This document shows positions 34,345 through 44,124 of a stretch of DNA of 64,000 nt, piece after piece; the stretch's first letter is position 1, and the number at the start of each line of letters is the position of its first letter. The position numbers and the translations under genes are program-made. Below the pieces are notes generated by a model. That model searched no databases. It had not been told where the DNA came from and saw only the letters and a program-made list of their open reading frames with translations. The stretch spans positions 31,399 through 95,398 of the forward strand of contig MKSF01000018.1 in the NCBI GenBank assembly GCA_001897155.1, written 5' to 3'. This DNA comes from Bacteroidetes bacterium 47-18. Its GTDB lineage: Bacteria; Bacteroidota; Bacteroidia; Chitinophagales; Chitinophagaceae.

Positions 34345-36447
34345 TTACCGCACGCCATGCATTAATTTCCTTATTACCCGGTGGAGCAATATCAGCAGCA
34401 CCCCTGCGACAACAGGCACGGCGGTAAAGATGAGGAAGAAGGTGCGCATATCATACCGGGACGTCACTGCCTCTATCTGGCCGCCCAACGTACCCGCCAG
34501 CTTATTGCCGATAGCAATGGCAAGATACCACATGCCGAACATAAAAGCGATCATTTTACCCGGCACCAGCTTGCTGACATAGCTCAGCCCTACCGGCTGT
34601 ATGCACAGCTCTCCCAATGTATGGAACAGGTAGGCGATGATCAGCCATATCATGCTGACCCTTACCGTGCCCGCTGCCGCCCCCTGCGGAATGCTGCCCG
34701 ACCCGTAGGCCAGGAATGCAAACCCTATGGCCGTAATGATCAGCCCGAGCCCGAACTTGACAGGCGCCGGCGGGTTGAACCTGCTTTCCCATATCCTGCC
34801 TACCACGGAAGCCAGTACGATAATAAAGAAGGAGTTCAGAATAGAGAACCATGAGGTGGTCACCTCTACCTGTCCGTCCTTCAGTTGCGTCACCGTAGCG
34901 GTCCCGATCCGGGACGGCTGCCCCTGCTGCAGGTACTGGTCCTTTATCTTATCTATCCGGCCGGCAGGGAGCGCCTGGGGCTTTTTCCCTTCTTCATGAA
35001 TAGCGACCATAGCGCCCACTTCCAGGGCTTCCTGGCTGGAAATGGTTTCCCGGCGCTCTTCCACGATGCCATTGGGCACCAGGGCCGAAGCTTCCGATTC
35101 CAGGACATGCCCATAGACGATGTCGCCCTTCTTATCCCGGATCACCTGTCCCTCATCATTCAGTTGTTCATATTTCACCACCTTATAGGAAATTTCATAG
35201 GCATGGCTTGAAAAGTCCCGGTTCAGCATCCAGATCACAATACCCCAGACCCCAGCAAAGGCCAGGCCCAATATGATATTGGCCGCCGCGATCCTCTTAA
35301 AGGTCTGCCGGAAAAGCTTCAGCAGCACCCACGTGATGAAAACAAGGGGAATAACGGTCAGCAGGGTATTAAAAATATTAAAGGCAGTAGCGGCAGTACC
35401 CTCAAAGGTCCGGTTGGTATAATCCCTGGCAAACAACACCAGGGAGCTGGCGCCCTGCTCAAATGACAGTACGAAGAATACGGTAAAGAATACGAAGAGT
35501 ATCACTGCAAACATCCTGTCCCGCAGCACATAATCATACCTGAGGATACGGGACACCACCAGGAAAAGGAAAAGCGCCAGCCCTGTCAGGAGAATGACCA
35601 CCGGACCTGACAAAAATTCCTTTTCCAGGAGAAAAGCCTCCGGCAGCAGAGAGATGCCTTCTATATTGGACGTAAAATCATTGACCAGGTATAACAGGCC
35701 TATGGCGGCACAGACCACAATCAGCACCTTATCCCGCAACGTGAACGGGTTGGCCTTATACGTCTGCGCTTCGGGCTCTTCAGCAGCCATATCCCTTTTG
35801 CCGGGCCGGGCCCCTATCGTGCCGAACAGCGGCTGCGCCAGCCAGAATTGCAGGCAACCCAGTAGCATGAAGATCCCCGCCAGCCCGAATCCCCACGACC
35901 AGCCTACCTTTTCCGCCAGGTAGCCGCAGAGCATCATACCAAAGAAAGCGCCCGCGTTGACGCCCATGTAGAATATGGTATAAGCGCCATCCTTCTTCTC
36001 AGGCAGGTCCTTATACATCTGGCTGATGATAGATGTTATATTGGGCTTGAAAAAGCCGGTGCCAAGAATGAGCAGGCCAAGTCCTCCATACAGGCCGGTC
36101 TTCGTTTCCAGGGCCATACAGGCGTGCCCCAGGGTCATAATGATACAGCCCAGTATGACCGCACGCGTATACCCCAGGTATTTATCGGCTATGACGCCTC
36201 CTATAATAGGCGTAAGATACAGCATGCTGGCATAGGTGCCCATCAGGATGCCGGCATTGGCCGCGCTCCATTCCCAGCCGGGATTAGAGCCGATAGCCGC
36301 CATGGTCAGGAAATTGATGAGCAGCACCCGCATACCGTAAAAAGAGAACCGTTCCCACATTTCCGTAAAGAACAGCACAAAAAGTCCTGAAGGATGCCCC
36401 AACACCCTGGAGCTGAAAAAATCCGGTTTTACTGTCGCCTGGCTCAT
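34345..36447 (-). CDS. POT/PTR2 family peptide transporter with large insert (700 aa)
   Basis: This is a second proton-coupled peptide transporter with EMWERFSFYGMRVL, GGVIADKYLGYTR and FYMGVNAGAFFG. Its distinguishing feature is a hydrophilic insert of about 115 residues (roughly 430-545, from VVKYEQLNDEG to QVEVTTSW) between two hydrophobic helices, probably on the periplasmic side. It is upstream of the 578-residue POT gene and may be co-transcribed with it. Adjacent M28 and other peptidase genes are elsewhere in the window, so peptide uptake as a nitrogen or carbon source is plausible. Specificity is unknown. Confidence 0.92.
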   Translation of the reverse strand: MSQATVKPDFFSSRVLGHPSGLFVLFFTEMWERFSFYGMRVLLINFLTMAAIGSNPGWEWSAANAGILMGTYASMLYLTPIIGGVIADKYLGYTRAVILGCIIMTLGHACMALETKTGLYGGLGLLILGTGFFKPNITSIISQMYKDLPEKKDGAYTIFYMGVNAGAFFGMMLCGYLAEKVGWSWGFGLAGIFMLLGCLQFWLAQPLFGTIGARPGKRDMAAEEPEAQTYKANPFTLRDKVLIVVCAAIGLLYLVNDFTSNIEGISLLPEAFLLEKEFLSGPVVILLTGLALFLFLVVSRILRYDYVLRDRMFAVILFVFFTVFFVLSFEQGASSLVLFARDYTNRTFEGTAATAFNIFNTLLTVIPLVFITWVLLKLFRQTFKRIAAANIILGLAFAGVWGIVIWMLNRDFSSHAYEISYKVVKYEQLNDEGQVIRDKKGDIVYGHVLESEASALVPNGIVEERRETISSQEALEVGAMVAIHEEGKKPQALPAGRIDKIKDQYLQQGQPSRIGTATVTQLKDGQVEVTTSWFSILNSFFIIVLASVVGRIWESRFNPPAPVKFGLGLIITAIGFAFLAYGSGSIPQGAAAGTVRVSMIWLIIAYLFHTLGELCIQPVGLSYVSKLVPGKMIAFMFGMWYLAIAIGNKLAGTLGGQIEAVTSRYDMRTFFLIFTAVPVVAGVLLILLHRVIRKLMHGVR

Positions 36448-36478
36448 AATTATTTTTGATGGATTACACGAAAATTTT

Positions 36479-36509
36479 CAAATATAGGAAACTAATGCCT
36501 CCCGTCAAA
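36479..36509 (-). promoter_or_regulatory. Predicted Bacteroidota-type promoter of the POT gene pair
   Basis: On the minus strand TTTG (36506-36509) and TATATTTG (36479-36486) are spaced by 19 bp, matching TTTG-N19-TAnnTTTG. It is 32 bp upstream of the ATG at 36447. Confidence 0.65.
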
Positions 36510-36626
36510 CCCCTGGCATCAAATTGCAATACAGCCATCGCAGTCATTGTTAACAATTTGTTTCCATAAATAAAAATACGTAATTTAACATCCGGTTACA
36601 CCGGAAAACCTGTAGCCAAGCAACTG

Positions 36627-39600
36627 ATGAAGCATCTCTACCTGCTCTTAATGTTATGCCTGAACTGGACATTTTCTTTCGCCCAGCTTTCCTTTACTGA
36701 AAACAAAGGACAATGGGAAAAGGAGATCCGGTATAAAAGCCCGATAGCGGACGGAGCGCTTTTTATTACATCCGGCGGGCTGGTGTACCACCTGGTGGAT
36801 ATGGATAAGGTGCATGCGCTCTTGCACGATGACACTTCCGCTGCCCGGTATTCCGAAACGATCGACCATTATGCTTTCCGGATGACCCTGCAGCAGCATA
36901 ACCCCAACGCTTCTTTCACTACAGGACAGCCTGAACCCGGCTATGAGAACTATTTTTCCGGCCGCGATCCTGCCGCGTGGGCTACCGCAGTAAAAAGATA
37001 CCAGGAGGTCACCCAGGAACAGGTATATGATAATATAGACCTTAAATATTATGCTACCACGCAGGGCCTTAAGTATGAATTCCTGGTGCGCCCTACAGGC
37101 GATCCTTCCCTCATCCGGTTCAGCATCGAAGGGATTACACCGGAAATTGACAGGGACGGCCATCTTCACTACATAACCCCGCTGGGCACCATTACAGAAA
37201 CGGCGCCCGTCTGCTACCAGTTGATCGGGTCCGACACCGTATATATCCCAAGCGTCTTCCGGCTCAAGGACCAGGTGCTTTCCTTTGAGCTCAAAGCACC
37301 CTTTGATACCCGCTACCCGCTGGTCATAGACCCTGATATGGTCTTTTCCACCTATAGCGGCGGCACTACCAGCAACTTTTACGCTTACACCTCCAGCTAT
37401 GACAACAGCGGCAAGATGTATTCAGGCGGTATCGCCTGGGGACCGGGCTGGCCTGTATCCCTGGGAGCATTCCAGACACAGTTCAACGGGGATGTGGATG
37501 TATGCATTATCAAATTCAACAGTACCGGCACCCAGCGGCTGATGAGCACCTATTATGGCGGCAGCGGGGAAGACATCCCCCTGGCCATATCTGTAAATGC
37601 AGCAGAAGAAGTGGCTATCGGGGGCTACAGCAGGTCGCGAGATCTCCCTATGCTGACCACCTCTTACGACAGCACCCTGAACAACACCACCCGCAGCAAC
37701 CAGAGCGAACCGCTGGGAGACCTGTTTGTCATTACCTTCAATGCCGCCGGCACCCAGCTGACAGGCGCTACCTACCTGGGCGGTACGGATGATGAAGCCT
37801 CCATCATTACAGCGGCTAATCCCTACACCAATGACCGACGTATCAACAGCAAGACCAGCCCCCTGTTCTTAAGATTTGACAATAACGACCACCTGTGGCT
37901 TATCAGCAATACATCCAGCAATGACTTCCCGGTGACTGCCAACGCTTTCCAATCCTTACCCGGCGGGCTTACCGATGGCGTGCTGTGCCGGCTTAACAAG
38001 CAGTGCAGCCAGTTGCTTTTCAGCTCCAGGATCGGGGGCAGCGAACGGGATTTCCTGAGCTATTTTGATTATAATAACCAGCAGCAACTGGTCATATCCG
38101 GCTTTACCAAAAGCACTACCCTGCCTGTCTTTTCCAACAGCTATAATGCTGTCCCCCCGGGTGATGAAGACGCCTATATATTCATATTCGATCCCGCTAC
38201 GTCCCTTATCACCAACAGCACGTACCTGGGTACCGCCGGTATTGACGAAGCGCTTAAAGTGGCAGTAGAGCCTGCCTCCCAGCATGTGTATGTGCTGGGC
38301 ATCACCAATGGCAATTATCCTGTCAGCGCCGGGACTTATGCAATGCCTAATGGCAATGCCTTCCTGCACATCCTCGACTCCTCCCTTTCCCTGAGCATTG
38401 CATCCACCCGGACAGGCCACGACAATACGCTGGGTGTCTTTCCCAACTGGCTGCCTACCGCTATCGGGTTCGGGGCCTGCGATGAAGTGATCGTAACAGG
38501 CATCCAGAACAATCTCACACCCTATACCCTCTCCATGCCGGTGACTCCCAATGCTTACCAGGCAGCGCCGGGGGCATTCTGGTTCGCCGTTATGGACCTG
38601 TCCCTCCAGCAGCTGAAATATGCCACTTTCCTGGGAGCCAGCGGGCTGGATCACATACACTGCGGGCAGCACCAACTGGATAAACGAGGCAATCTCTACC
38701 ATACTATCTGTTCCACCAACGGCAACTTCCCTATCACTGCCGGTTCCTGGTCGCCTGTCAAGCAGAACGGCAACCTCCTGGATATCATCAGCTTTAAATT
38801 TGAGCTGGCACCACCCCGTGAAGTCATTGCCGATTTTGAGCTGGCCCCCGGCTACAACGACATCGGCTGCGCTCCCTATACCGTTACATTCCGGAACAAT
38901 TCCGTCAACGCGCGGTTCTATCACTGGGATTTCGGGGATGGCAGCAGCAGCACGCTATTTGAGCCCTTTCATACCTACGACCGGGAAGGACAGTATCGTA
39001 TCATACTGTATGCGTCAGAAGATATCTGCCACAGCCATGACAGCGACACCCTGATCCTGACGGTAAAAAAGGTAACAGACCCCAGGCTGATCACCAGGGA
39101 TACCGTGATCTGCCCCGGTACGGAAACGCTGCGCCTCGAAGCCCTGCTGGCCAACCCCGACAGCATTATACACATAGACTGGCAGCCCGCGGATGCCATA
39201 CTGTCTTCCCGTGACAGGCTGCATATTACCGCCGATCCCCGCAGGAGCCTCCAGTTCACCGTCAAAGCCTTTAATAAGGATCCGCTGGCCTGCGTCCTTA
39301 CACGTGAAGCGGTCATCCGGATATCCAAATATGACTCACTGGCCGTCCTCATAGACCCGCCGGAATCCCATATCTGTACGGGAGATACCGTGATGCTTAC
39401 AGTGTCAGGTGAAGGGCAGGCAGACTGGATAAAGGGCCTCCATATCTTCCACAGGGAAGGTAACAGTATCTATGCCAACCCCGATGTATCGTCCGTATAT
39501 ACTGTCCGGGTAACCGACACCCATCAATGTGTCTATTATGCCGATGCCCGTATCACGGTGACGGATACGATCCGGGTAGATGCGGGTCCCGATAAGGTGA

Positions 39601-40058
39601 TACGCTATGGGGAAACGGTGTCCCTGGAAGGATACAGTCCCTATGATTATTTCTGGTATCCCCCGTCACTATTTTCGGACAATACGACCGCTCAACCCAC
39701 CGTACGACCATTGGAAACCACTACCTATTATCTTAAAAGCACCCACGGATGTACCGCTATGGATTCGGTGCGGGTCATTGTAACGAACGCCAGGATACCG
39801 AATGCCTTTTCTCCCAATGGTGACGGCATCAATGATAAGTTCTATGTGCTACAGTTCAGGGACAACGTCACCCTGAAGCAGTTCAGCATCTACAACCGTT
39901 ACGGCGAACGGGTATTTTATACGGAAAATATAGCCGACGGCTGGGACGGGTCGTATAAAGGAGAGCCCTGCGACCTGGGCGTGTATTTCTATTATGTACA
40001 GTATATCATCGGGGAAAAGCAGTACACTGAAAAGGGCGATGTTACGCTGATGCGGTAA
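36627..40058 (+). CDS. Large secreted protein with PKD domain and type IX type B (gliding-associated) C-terminal domain
   Basis: The 1143-residue protein has a signal peptide ending near FAQL (19-20). It then shows LSFTENKGQWEKEIRYKS, the start of the DUF7948-type N-terminal domain, several repeats with DVCIIKFNSTGTQ-like strands (SBBP/propeller-like) to about 720, a PKD domain near 760-820 (YHWDFGDGSSS), two further Ig-like domains, and the gliding-motility-associated C-terminal domain NAFSPNGDGINDKFYVLQF with IYNRYGERVF and WDGSYKGE. The last is the type B signal of type IX secretion. It is predicted to be a surface-exported protein of unknown function. Its 3' end is duplicated just downstream. 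Confidence 0.88.
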   Translation: MKHLYLLLMLCLNWTFSFAQLSFTENKGQWEKEIRYKSPIADGALFITSGGLVYHLVDMDKVHALLHDDTSAARYSETIDHYAFRMTLQQHNPNASFTTGQPEPGYENYFSGRDPAAWATAVKRYQEVTQEQVYDNIDLKYYATTQGLKYEFLVRPTGDPSLIRFSIEGITPEIDRDGHLHYITPLGTITETAPVCYQLIGSDTVYIPSVFRLKDQVLSFELKAPFDTRYPLVIDPDMVFSTYSGGTTSNFYAYTSSYDNSGKMYSGGIAWGPGWPVSLGAFQTQFNGDVDVCIIKFNSTGTQRLMSTYYGGSGEDIPLAISVNAAEEVAIGGYSRSRDLPMLTTSYDSTLNNTTRSNQSEPLGDLFVITFNAAGTQLTGATYLGGTDDEASIITAANPYTNDRRINSKTSPLFLRFDNNDHLWLISNTSSNDFPVTANAFQSLPGGLTDGVLCRLNKQCSQLLFSSRIGGSERDFLSYFDYNNQQQLVISGFTKSTTLPVFSNSYNAVPPGDEDAYIFIFDPATSLITNSTYLGTAGIDEALKVAVEPASQHVYVLGITNGNYPVSAGTYAMPNGNAFLHILDSSLSLSIASTRTGHDNTLGVFPNWLPTAIGFGACDEVIVTGIQNNLTPYTLSMPVTPNAYQAAPGAFWFAVMDLSLQQLKYATFLGASGLDHIHCGQHQLDKRGNLYHTICSTNGNFPITAGSWSPVKQNGNLLDIISFKFELAPPREVIADFELAPGYNDIGCAPYTVTFRNNSVNARFYHWDFGDGSSSTLFEPFHTYDREGQYRIILYASEDICHSHDSDTLILTVKKVTDPRLITRDTVICPGTETLRLEALLANPDSIIHIDWQPADAILSSRDRLHITADPRRSLQFTVKAFNKDPLACVLTREAVIRISKYDSLAVLIDPPESHICTGDTVMLTVSGEGQADWIKGLHIFHREGNSIYANPDVSSVYTVRVTDTHQCVYYADARITVTDTIRVDAGPDKVIRYGETVSLEGYSPYDYFWYPPSLFSDNTTAQPTVRPLETTTYYLKSTHGCTAMDSVRVIVTNARIPNAFSPNGDGINDKFYVLQFRDNVTLKQFSIYNRYGERVFYTENIADGWDGSYKGEPCDLGVYFYYVQYIIGEKQYTEKGDVTLMR

Positions 40059-40323
40059 GCATGTTCCCGGAGGATAATAATGGCCTTAGAGGTTGTTGGT
40101 GAAGAACACCAACAACGGAGGGGAAGTTCAGGGTCTCTTTAGAGTTATCAGCAACGAGGCGTAATGATTTTTCAAAATAGCCTTACAGGGTTGCTGTGAA
40201 GCACACCAATACGGAGGGAAAAGCAGTACACTGAAAGGGCGATGTCACGCTGATATGATAAGCGAATTTCCGGAGGATAGCAACGGCCTTAGGGGTTGTT
40301 GGTGAAGAACACCAACAACGGAG
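40014..40323 (+). repeat. Duplicated gene tail with hairpin (about 107-bp units)
   Basis: Unit 1 (40014-40120) covers the last 11-12 codons of the type B cargo gene, its stop, and 62 bp beyond. Unit 2 (40217-40323) repeats this at about 85% identity. Both contain the perfect palindrome GTTGTTGGTG-AAGAA-CACCAACAAC followed by GGAG. Between them, near 40189-40217, lies a decayed third hairpin copy (TTGCTGTGAAGCACACCAAT). In unit 2 the reading frame is lost, by deletion of one A. Confidence 0.75.
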
Positions 40324-40409
40324 AGAGTAGAGGGAAGTGAGGGACATCAGCAACGGTGGAAAGTACTTCCGGAGAACAGCGGCGCGCAGTTACAAGGCAT
40401 TCAAAAAAG

Positions 40410-40440
40410 AAGCAGGCTGCCCGGACCGGGCAGCCTGCTT
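40410..40440 (-). terminator. Rho-independent terminator downstream of the L25 gene
   Basis: On the minus strand AAGCAGGCTGCCCGG pairs perfectly with CCGGGCAGCCTGCTT and is followed by CTTTTTTG. It is 25 bases after the L25 stop. Confidence 0.92.
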
Positions 40441-40464
40441 GGATAAGCCTTGAAATATAAAGGA

Positions 40465-41049
40465 TTATTTTTTACCTTTTTTCTCTTCCATTTCAGCCTG
40501 GCGTAACGCACGGGTCATTACTACAGAAGCTACCGGCTGACGGGCTGGCATCAGTACCTCACCGTTCTCAAATTTCACATCTTCAACACGGATGTTACCG
40601 TTCAGCTCCAGGTTGGTGATATCCACTTCGATATTTTCAACAAAATGCTTTGGATAAGTACGTACTTTCAGTGAGTTCATTTTCACAACCAGACGACCAC
40701 CGGCTTTCACACCTGCAGACTGTCCTACGATCTTTAACGGCAGGTTGGCGATCACTTGCCTGTCTTCTACCAGCTCCAGGAAGTCTATGTGGGTCAGCGT
40801 ATCTGTAACCACATCGAACTGTAAGTCTTTCATGATGGTCCTGTACACTTTGCCGTCAATGTTGATCTCTGCGATCTGGAACTCGGGAGAGTACACCAAA
40901 GAACGGAATGCCAGGATAGGAGCCGAAAAATGGACCTCTTCCTTACCACCATAGATAACACCTGGTACCAGGCCTTGTGCGCGAAGCGTACGGGCAGCTT
41001 GTTTACCCTTACCTTCTCTTAACTGTGCATGAATTGCAACTGTTTTCAT
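40465..41049 (-). CDS. rplY: 50S ribosomal protein L25/Ctc
   Basis: This binds 5S rRNA in the large ribosomal subunit. The 194-residue form contains the N-terminal L25 domain (REGKGKQAARTLRAQGLVPGVIYGG) and the C-terminal beta domain of the TL5/Ctc type (AGVKAGGRLVVKMNSLKVRTYPKHF), ending in the lysine-rich MEEKKGKK. It follows prs on the same strand at 132 bp distance. The prs-rplY order is conserved in many bacteria. Confidence 0.95.
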   Translation of the reverse strand: MKTVAIHAQLREGKGKQAARTLRAQGLVPGVIYGGKEEVHFSAPILAFRSLVYSPEFQIAEINIDGKVYRTIMKDLQFDVVTDTLTHIDFLELVEDRQVIANLPLKIVGQSAGVKAGGRLVVKMNSLKVRTYPKHFVENIEVDITNLELNGNIRVEDVKFENGEVLMPARQPVASVVMTRALRQAEMEEKKGKK

Positions 41050-41181
41050 AAAATAAATTGATGCTATTTCCTTCTTAAACGATCACCTGTACCAACATCT
41101 AATGAAAGAAATATTTTTTAAAATTGTAATGCGGTCTTTACGACCGGTCAGGTTTTTTTGTATAGACAGTCAGTTTAATAA

Positions 41182-42129
41182 TTATTTCAGCCTGTTGCTG
41201 TGGATGAACAGCGAGTGAATGGATTTATTCTCAAATGTGTTCCTGATAGCGATCGCGAACAATTCGGCTACGGAAACCACTTCAATCTTATCACACTGCT
41301 GCTTTAAAGGAATGGTATCGCATACCACCAGCTTTTCCAGCACAGAATTTTCTATATTTTCATAGGCCTTACCGCTCAATACCGGGTGGGTACAAAAAGC
41401 AGTAACGGACAAAGCGCCCCTTTCTTTCAGCATAGCCGCCGATTTTGTCAGCGTACCTGCCGTATCACAGATATCGTCGATCAGGATAATATCCCGGCCT
41501 TCCACATCACCGATCACCGTCATAGAGGCAATTTCATTCGCACGTTTTCTCTGCTTGTCGCAGATCACCATTTCAGCATTGAAATAGCTGGCGAACTCCC
41601 TTACCCTGTTGGTGCTTCCTACGTCGGGGGATGCAAAGGTAAGATTTTTTAAATTCATTGTTTCAATATACGGAATAAAAATCGCCGAGCTGTCCAGGTG
41701 ATCCACCGGAATATCGAAAAAGCCCTGGATCTGCGGCGCATGGAGATCCATGGTCATCACCCTGTCTGCACCCGCTGTCGTTAAAATATTAGCCACCAGC
41801 TTAGAGGCGATACTTACCCTGGGCTTGTCCTTCCTGTCCTGCCTTGCAAAGCCGAAATAAGGGATCACCGCCGTGATATAGCCGGCAGAAGCCCTTTTGG
41901 CGGCATCTATCATCATTAACAATTCCATCAGGTTATCCGAAGGGGCAAAGGTGCTCTGAACCAGGAAAACATAGTCACCACGGATAGATTCCTGAAACAC
42001 CGGCTGAAATTCACCGTCGCTGAACCGTTGTGTATTTACATTTCCTAAAGGCTTACCAAAGGCATTGGCGATTTTTTGAGCCAGGTATTGGGAATTAGTA
42101 CCCGAAAAAATTTTAACTGAAGGTTGCAT
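41182..42129 (-). CDS. prs: Ribose-phosphate pyrophosphokinase
   Basis: This makes phosphoribosyl pyrophosphate (PRPP) from ribose 5-phosphate and ATP for purine, pyrimidine, histidine and tryptophan synthesis. The 315 residues include the class I landmarks: SGTNSQYLAQKIA near the N-terminus, DRVMTMDLHAPQIQGFF (metal-binding), and the PRPP-binding loop ILIDDICDTAGT. The length is typical. The last 20 or so residues are longer than usual (NKSIHSLFIHSNRLK). It supplies purL, which lies in the same window, with its pathway precursor. The promoter at 42155-42185 fits the phylum consensus. Confidence 0.95.
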   Translation of the reverse strand: MQPSVKIFSGTNSQYLAQKIANAFGKPLGNVNTQRFSDGEFQPVFQESIRGDYVFLVQSTFAPSDNLMELLMMIDAAKRASAGYITAVIPYFGFARQDRKDKPRVSIASKLVANILTTAGADRVMTMDLHAPQIQGFFDIPVDHLDSSAIFIPYIETMNLKNLTFASPDVGSTNRVREFASYFNAEMVICDKQRKRANEIASMTVIGDVEGRDIILIDDICDTAGTLTKSAAMLKERGALSVTAFCTHPVLSGKAYENIENSVLEKLVVCDTIPLKQQCDKIEVVSVAELFAIAIRNTFENKSIHSLFIHSNRLK

Positions 42130-42154
42130 GAGTAGTTTTTATAAGAAAGTTCGG

Positions 42155-42185
42155 CAAAGATAATTATTTATTAATGTATGCACAA
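42155..42185 (-). promoter_or_regulatory. Predicted Bacteroidota-type promoter of prs
   Basis: On the minus strand TTG (42183-42185) and TATCTTTG (42155-42162) are 20 bp apart. The -7 element lies 26 bases upstream of the ATG. Confidence 0.62.
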
Positions 42186-42245
42186 TGAAAAACAGGTCAA
42201 TTTTTACACAAAATTTTAACCGGTACGGCAACAGATACGAATAAA

Positions 42246-42272
42246 AAAGCGCCCCGTATCCGGAGGCGCTTT
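42246..42272 (-). terminator. Rho-independent terminator of gldJ
   Basis: On the minus strand AAAGCGCC pairs with GGCGCTTT around an eleven-base loop that can pair further (CCGG), followed by TTTATT. It lies 18 bases after the stop. Confidence 0.85.
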
Positions 42273-42289
42273 ACTTAGTATTTTAAGAT

Positions 42290-43825
42290 TTAGATCTTTT
42301 TGTTACGGCGTTGCTTACCAAACTGCGCTGTATTCTTGGTGCCAAAGTTCTGGCTGCCTAACCTGTCCATCACACAACGGAATCCGACTGTCATGCTACC
42401 GTGATGGGCGTTCATATACCTTCTTGTTCCGGGGCTTAACCAGTAAGCTCCGTCATTCCAGGAACCGCCTTTGATCACTCTCGCATCGTCATTGACCAGG
42501 GTAGTTTTACCATAATCATAGAAGAAACCGTTATATCCTGTAGAGTCGCCTGAGCCATCCCTGTAGCTACGCGCATCGTGAGAGGTATAATCCGCATTGT
42601 AACGTGGTTTCCAGTCTGTGCTGTCGATAGGCACTTTCACCAGCTCACCCCACTCGTCTTTCTCTGTCAGGGTCAGATCCTCTTCATACACGTTCTTGTA
42701 GTATTCATTACCCACAAACGGTCTGAATTCATCCACCTCCTGGTGAGAAGTAGGACGGTACACATCCAGTACCCACTCGTTCACGTTACCAGCCATATTG
42801 TACAGACCATAGGCATTCGGCGGATACCAGTCGATGCGTGCAGTAGGAGCAGCGTCATCGTTCAGACCACCGGGAGAACCCATATAGTCACCTCTTCCTC
42901 TTTTGTAGTTAGCCAGGAACTGACCTTGTGTTTCCGTACGGGCCTGTGCACGTGTGCTGCGCGGATCACCCCACGGATAACCTGGCCTGTCTGTCAATGC
43001 CTCTTCACCACGCCTGCGGTTGTTGGCAGGCCTTGGGTTTTTAGAGATAGAACCTAAAGCCGCATATTCCCATTCCGCTTCTGTAGGCAGGCGGTAGTTA
43101 GGCAGCAGGGTACCATCGCTGTAAGCATCATTACGCCTGTCAGCACCGCTCGGATCCAGGTCACGCTTACGCGCATTACCTGCACTACCCAGGTACTGAT
43201 CAGAGATATAGGCTTCCGTATTATAAACGTCCTCATTAACCTGATTCACGTTCTTTTTCAGCTTTCCGGCCTTGATCAGCAGCATTTCATTTACACGGTC
43301 ACTACGCCATTTGGCATATTTGTTGGCCTGGTACCAGTTAACACCCACTACAGGATAGTAATCGTAAGCCGCGTGACGGAAATAATAATTCACTAAAGGC
43401 TCATTATATGCCATAGCCTTACGCCATACGGTGCTGTCCGGTGTTTCCCTTGCTATAAGCTCCGGATAATCGGAACCATAAGCACGTCTCAGCCAGTACA
43501 GATATTCACGGTAATGAACGTTTGCCACCTCAGTCTCATCCATATAGAATGAAGGGACGGTCACCCTTCTTGGAGAGTTATTTCTCTGGAATGTGATATC
43601 ATCTTCGGTTTGTCCCATGATAAACGTACCCCCTTCTACAGGGACCAGACCTGGTCCGGTCTGCTGGCCGGCATAATTAACTACCTCAAAACCTCCTAAG
43701 CGAGAGTCATTGTAGTTCCATCCGGTTTTTTCTGACACGCCGTAAGTTTTATTTTTGGAACAAGAAGCGAAAAATAACGCTGATCCTGCACATAACAAAC
43801 TAAAGCCTAATAGTGTTCTTTTCAT
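42290..43825 (-). CDS. gldJ: Gliding motility / type IX secretion lipoprotein GldJ-like
   Basis: The 511-residue lipoprotein has lipid cysteine C22 (FFASC) and a formylglycine-generating-enzyme-like (SUMF1) fold, with the family strings GGTFIMGQTEDD, FYMDETEVANVHYREYL, YRLPTEAEWEYAA, NMAGNVNEWV, VIKGGSWNDGAYWL and TVGFRCVMD. The region after the signal, GWNYNDSRLGGF, is typical of GldJ rather than GldK. GldJ is an outer membrane lipoprotein needed for gliding and stability of the type IX machine (PorK/GldK). The active-site Cys residues of true sulfatase activators are not expected here. Supports the type IX cargo genes elsewhere in the window. Confidence 0.82.
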   Translation of the reverse strand: MKRTLLGFSLLCAGSALFFASCSKNKTYGVSEKTGWNYNDSRLGGFEVVNYAGQQTGPGLVPVEGGTFIMGQTEDDITFQRNNSPRRVTVPSFYMDETEVANVHYREYLYWLRRAYGSDYPELIARETPDSTVWRKAMAYNEPLVNYYFRHAAYDYYPVVGVNWYQANKYAKWRSDRVNEMLLIKAGKLKKNVNQVNEDVYNTEAYISDQYLGSAGNARKRDLDPSGADRRNDAYSDGTLLPNYRLPTEAEWEYAALGSISKNPRPANNRRRGEEALTDRPGYPWGDPRSTRAQARTETQGQFLANYKRGRGDYMGSPGGLNDDAAPTARIDWYPPNAYGLYNMAGNVNEWVLDVYRPTSHQEVDEFRPFVGNEYYKNVYEEDLTLTEKDEWGELVKVPIDSTDWKPRYNADYTSHDARSYRDGSGDSTGYNGFFYDYGKTTLVNDDARVIKGGSWNDGAYWLSPGTRRYMNAHHGSMTVGFRCVMDRLGSQNFGTKNTAQFGKQRRNKKI

Positions 43826-44124
43826 AATAAAAAAACAAAGTTTTTCTTTCTTAAAACAGTATTGCTCCCGTATAAAGTATAAAGCAATATTTTACGATAA
43901 TTCTGATAATATCAGGTACAATAATAGAATATTATTTTCAAAAACAATAATCTTTTTAAAAATTTCTTTAGAAAAATTATCAAATCCTTAATCTGACATT
44001 TTTCAAACCATAAACTATTTACAATTAACCTGATTTTTAAAATCACGGTAAATGTAAAAAAATATTTTTCAATTCAATAACATTCCCGGAATATTTTTTA
44101 CCATTCCCAAAATAAATTTCCCGA
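43826..44124. other. AT-rich intergenic region upstream of gldJ
   Basis: This 299-bp gap is very AT-rich and must hold the gldJ promoter and the 3' end of the SpmAB-like transcript. I found no clear TAnnTTTG on the minus strand, no repeat and no terminator hairpin. Confidence 0.35.

Noticed and set aside
40014..40323. CRISPR-like interpretation of the repeated hairpin
   Set aside because: Only two good copies exist, the units are about 107 bp, and the repeat includes coding sequence. It is a duplicated gene tail, not an array. No CRISPR array, tRNA or rRNA gene was recognised anywhere in the window.
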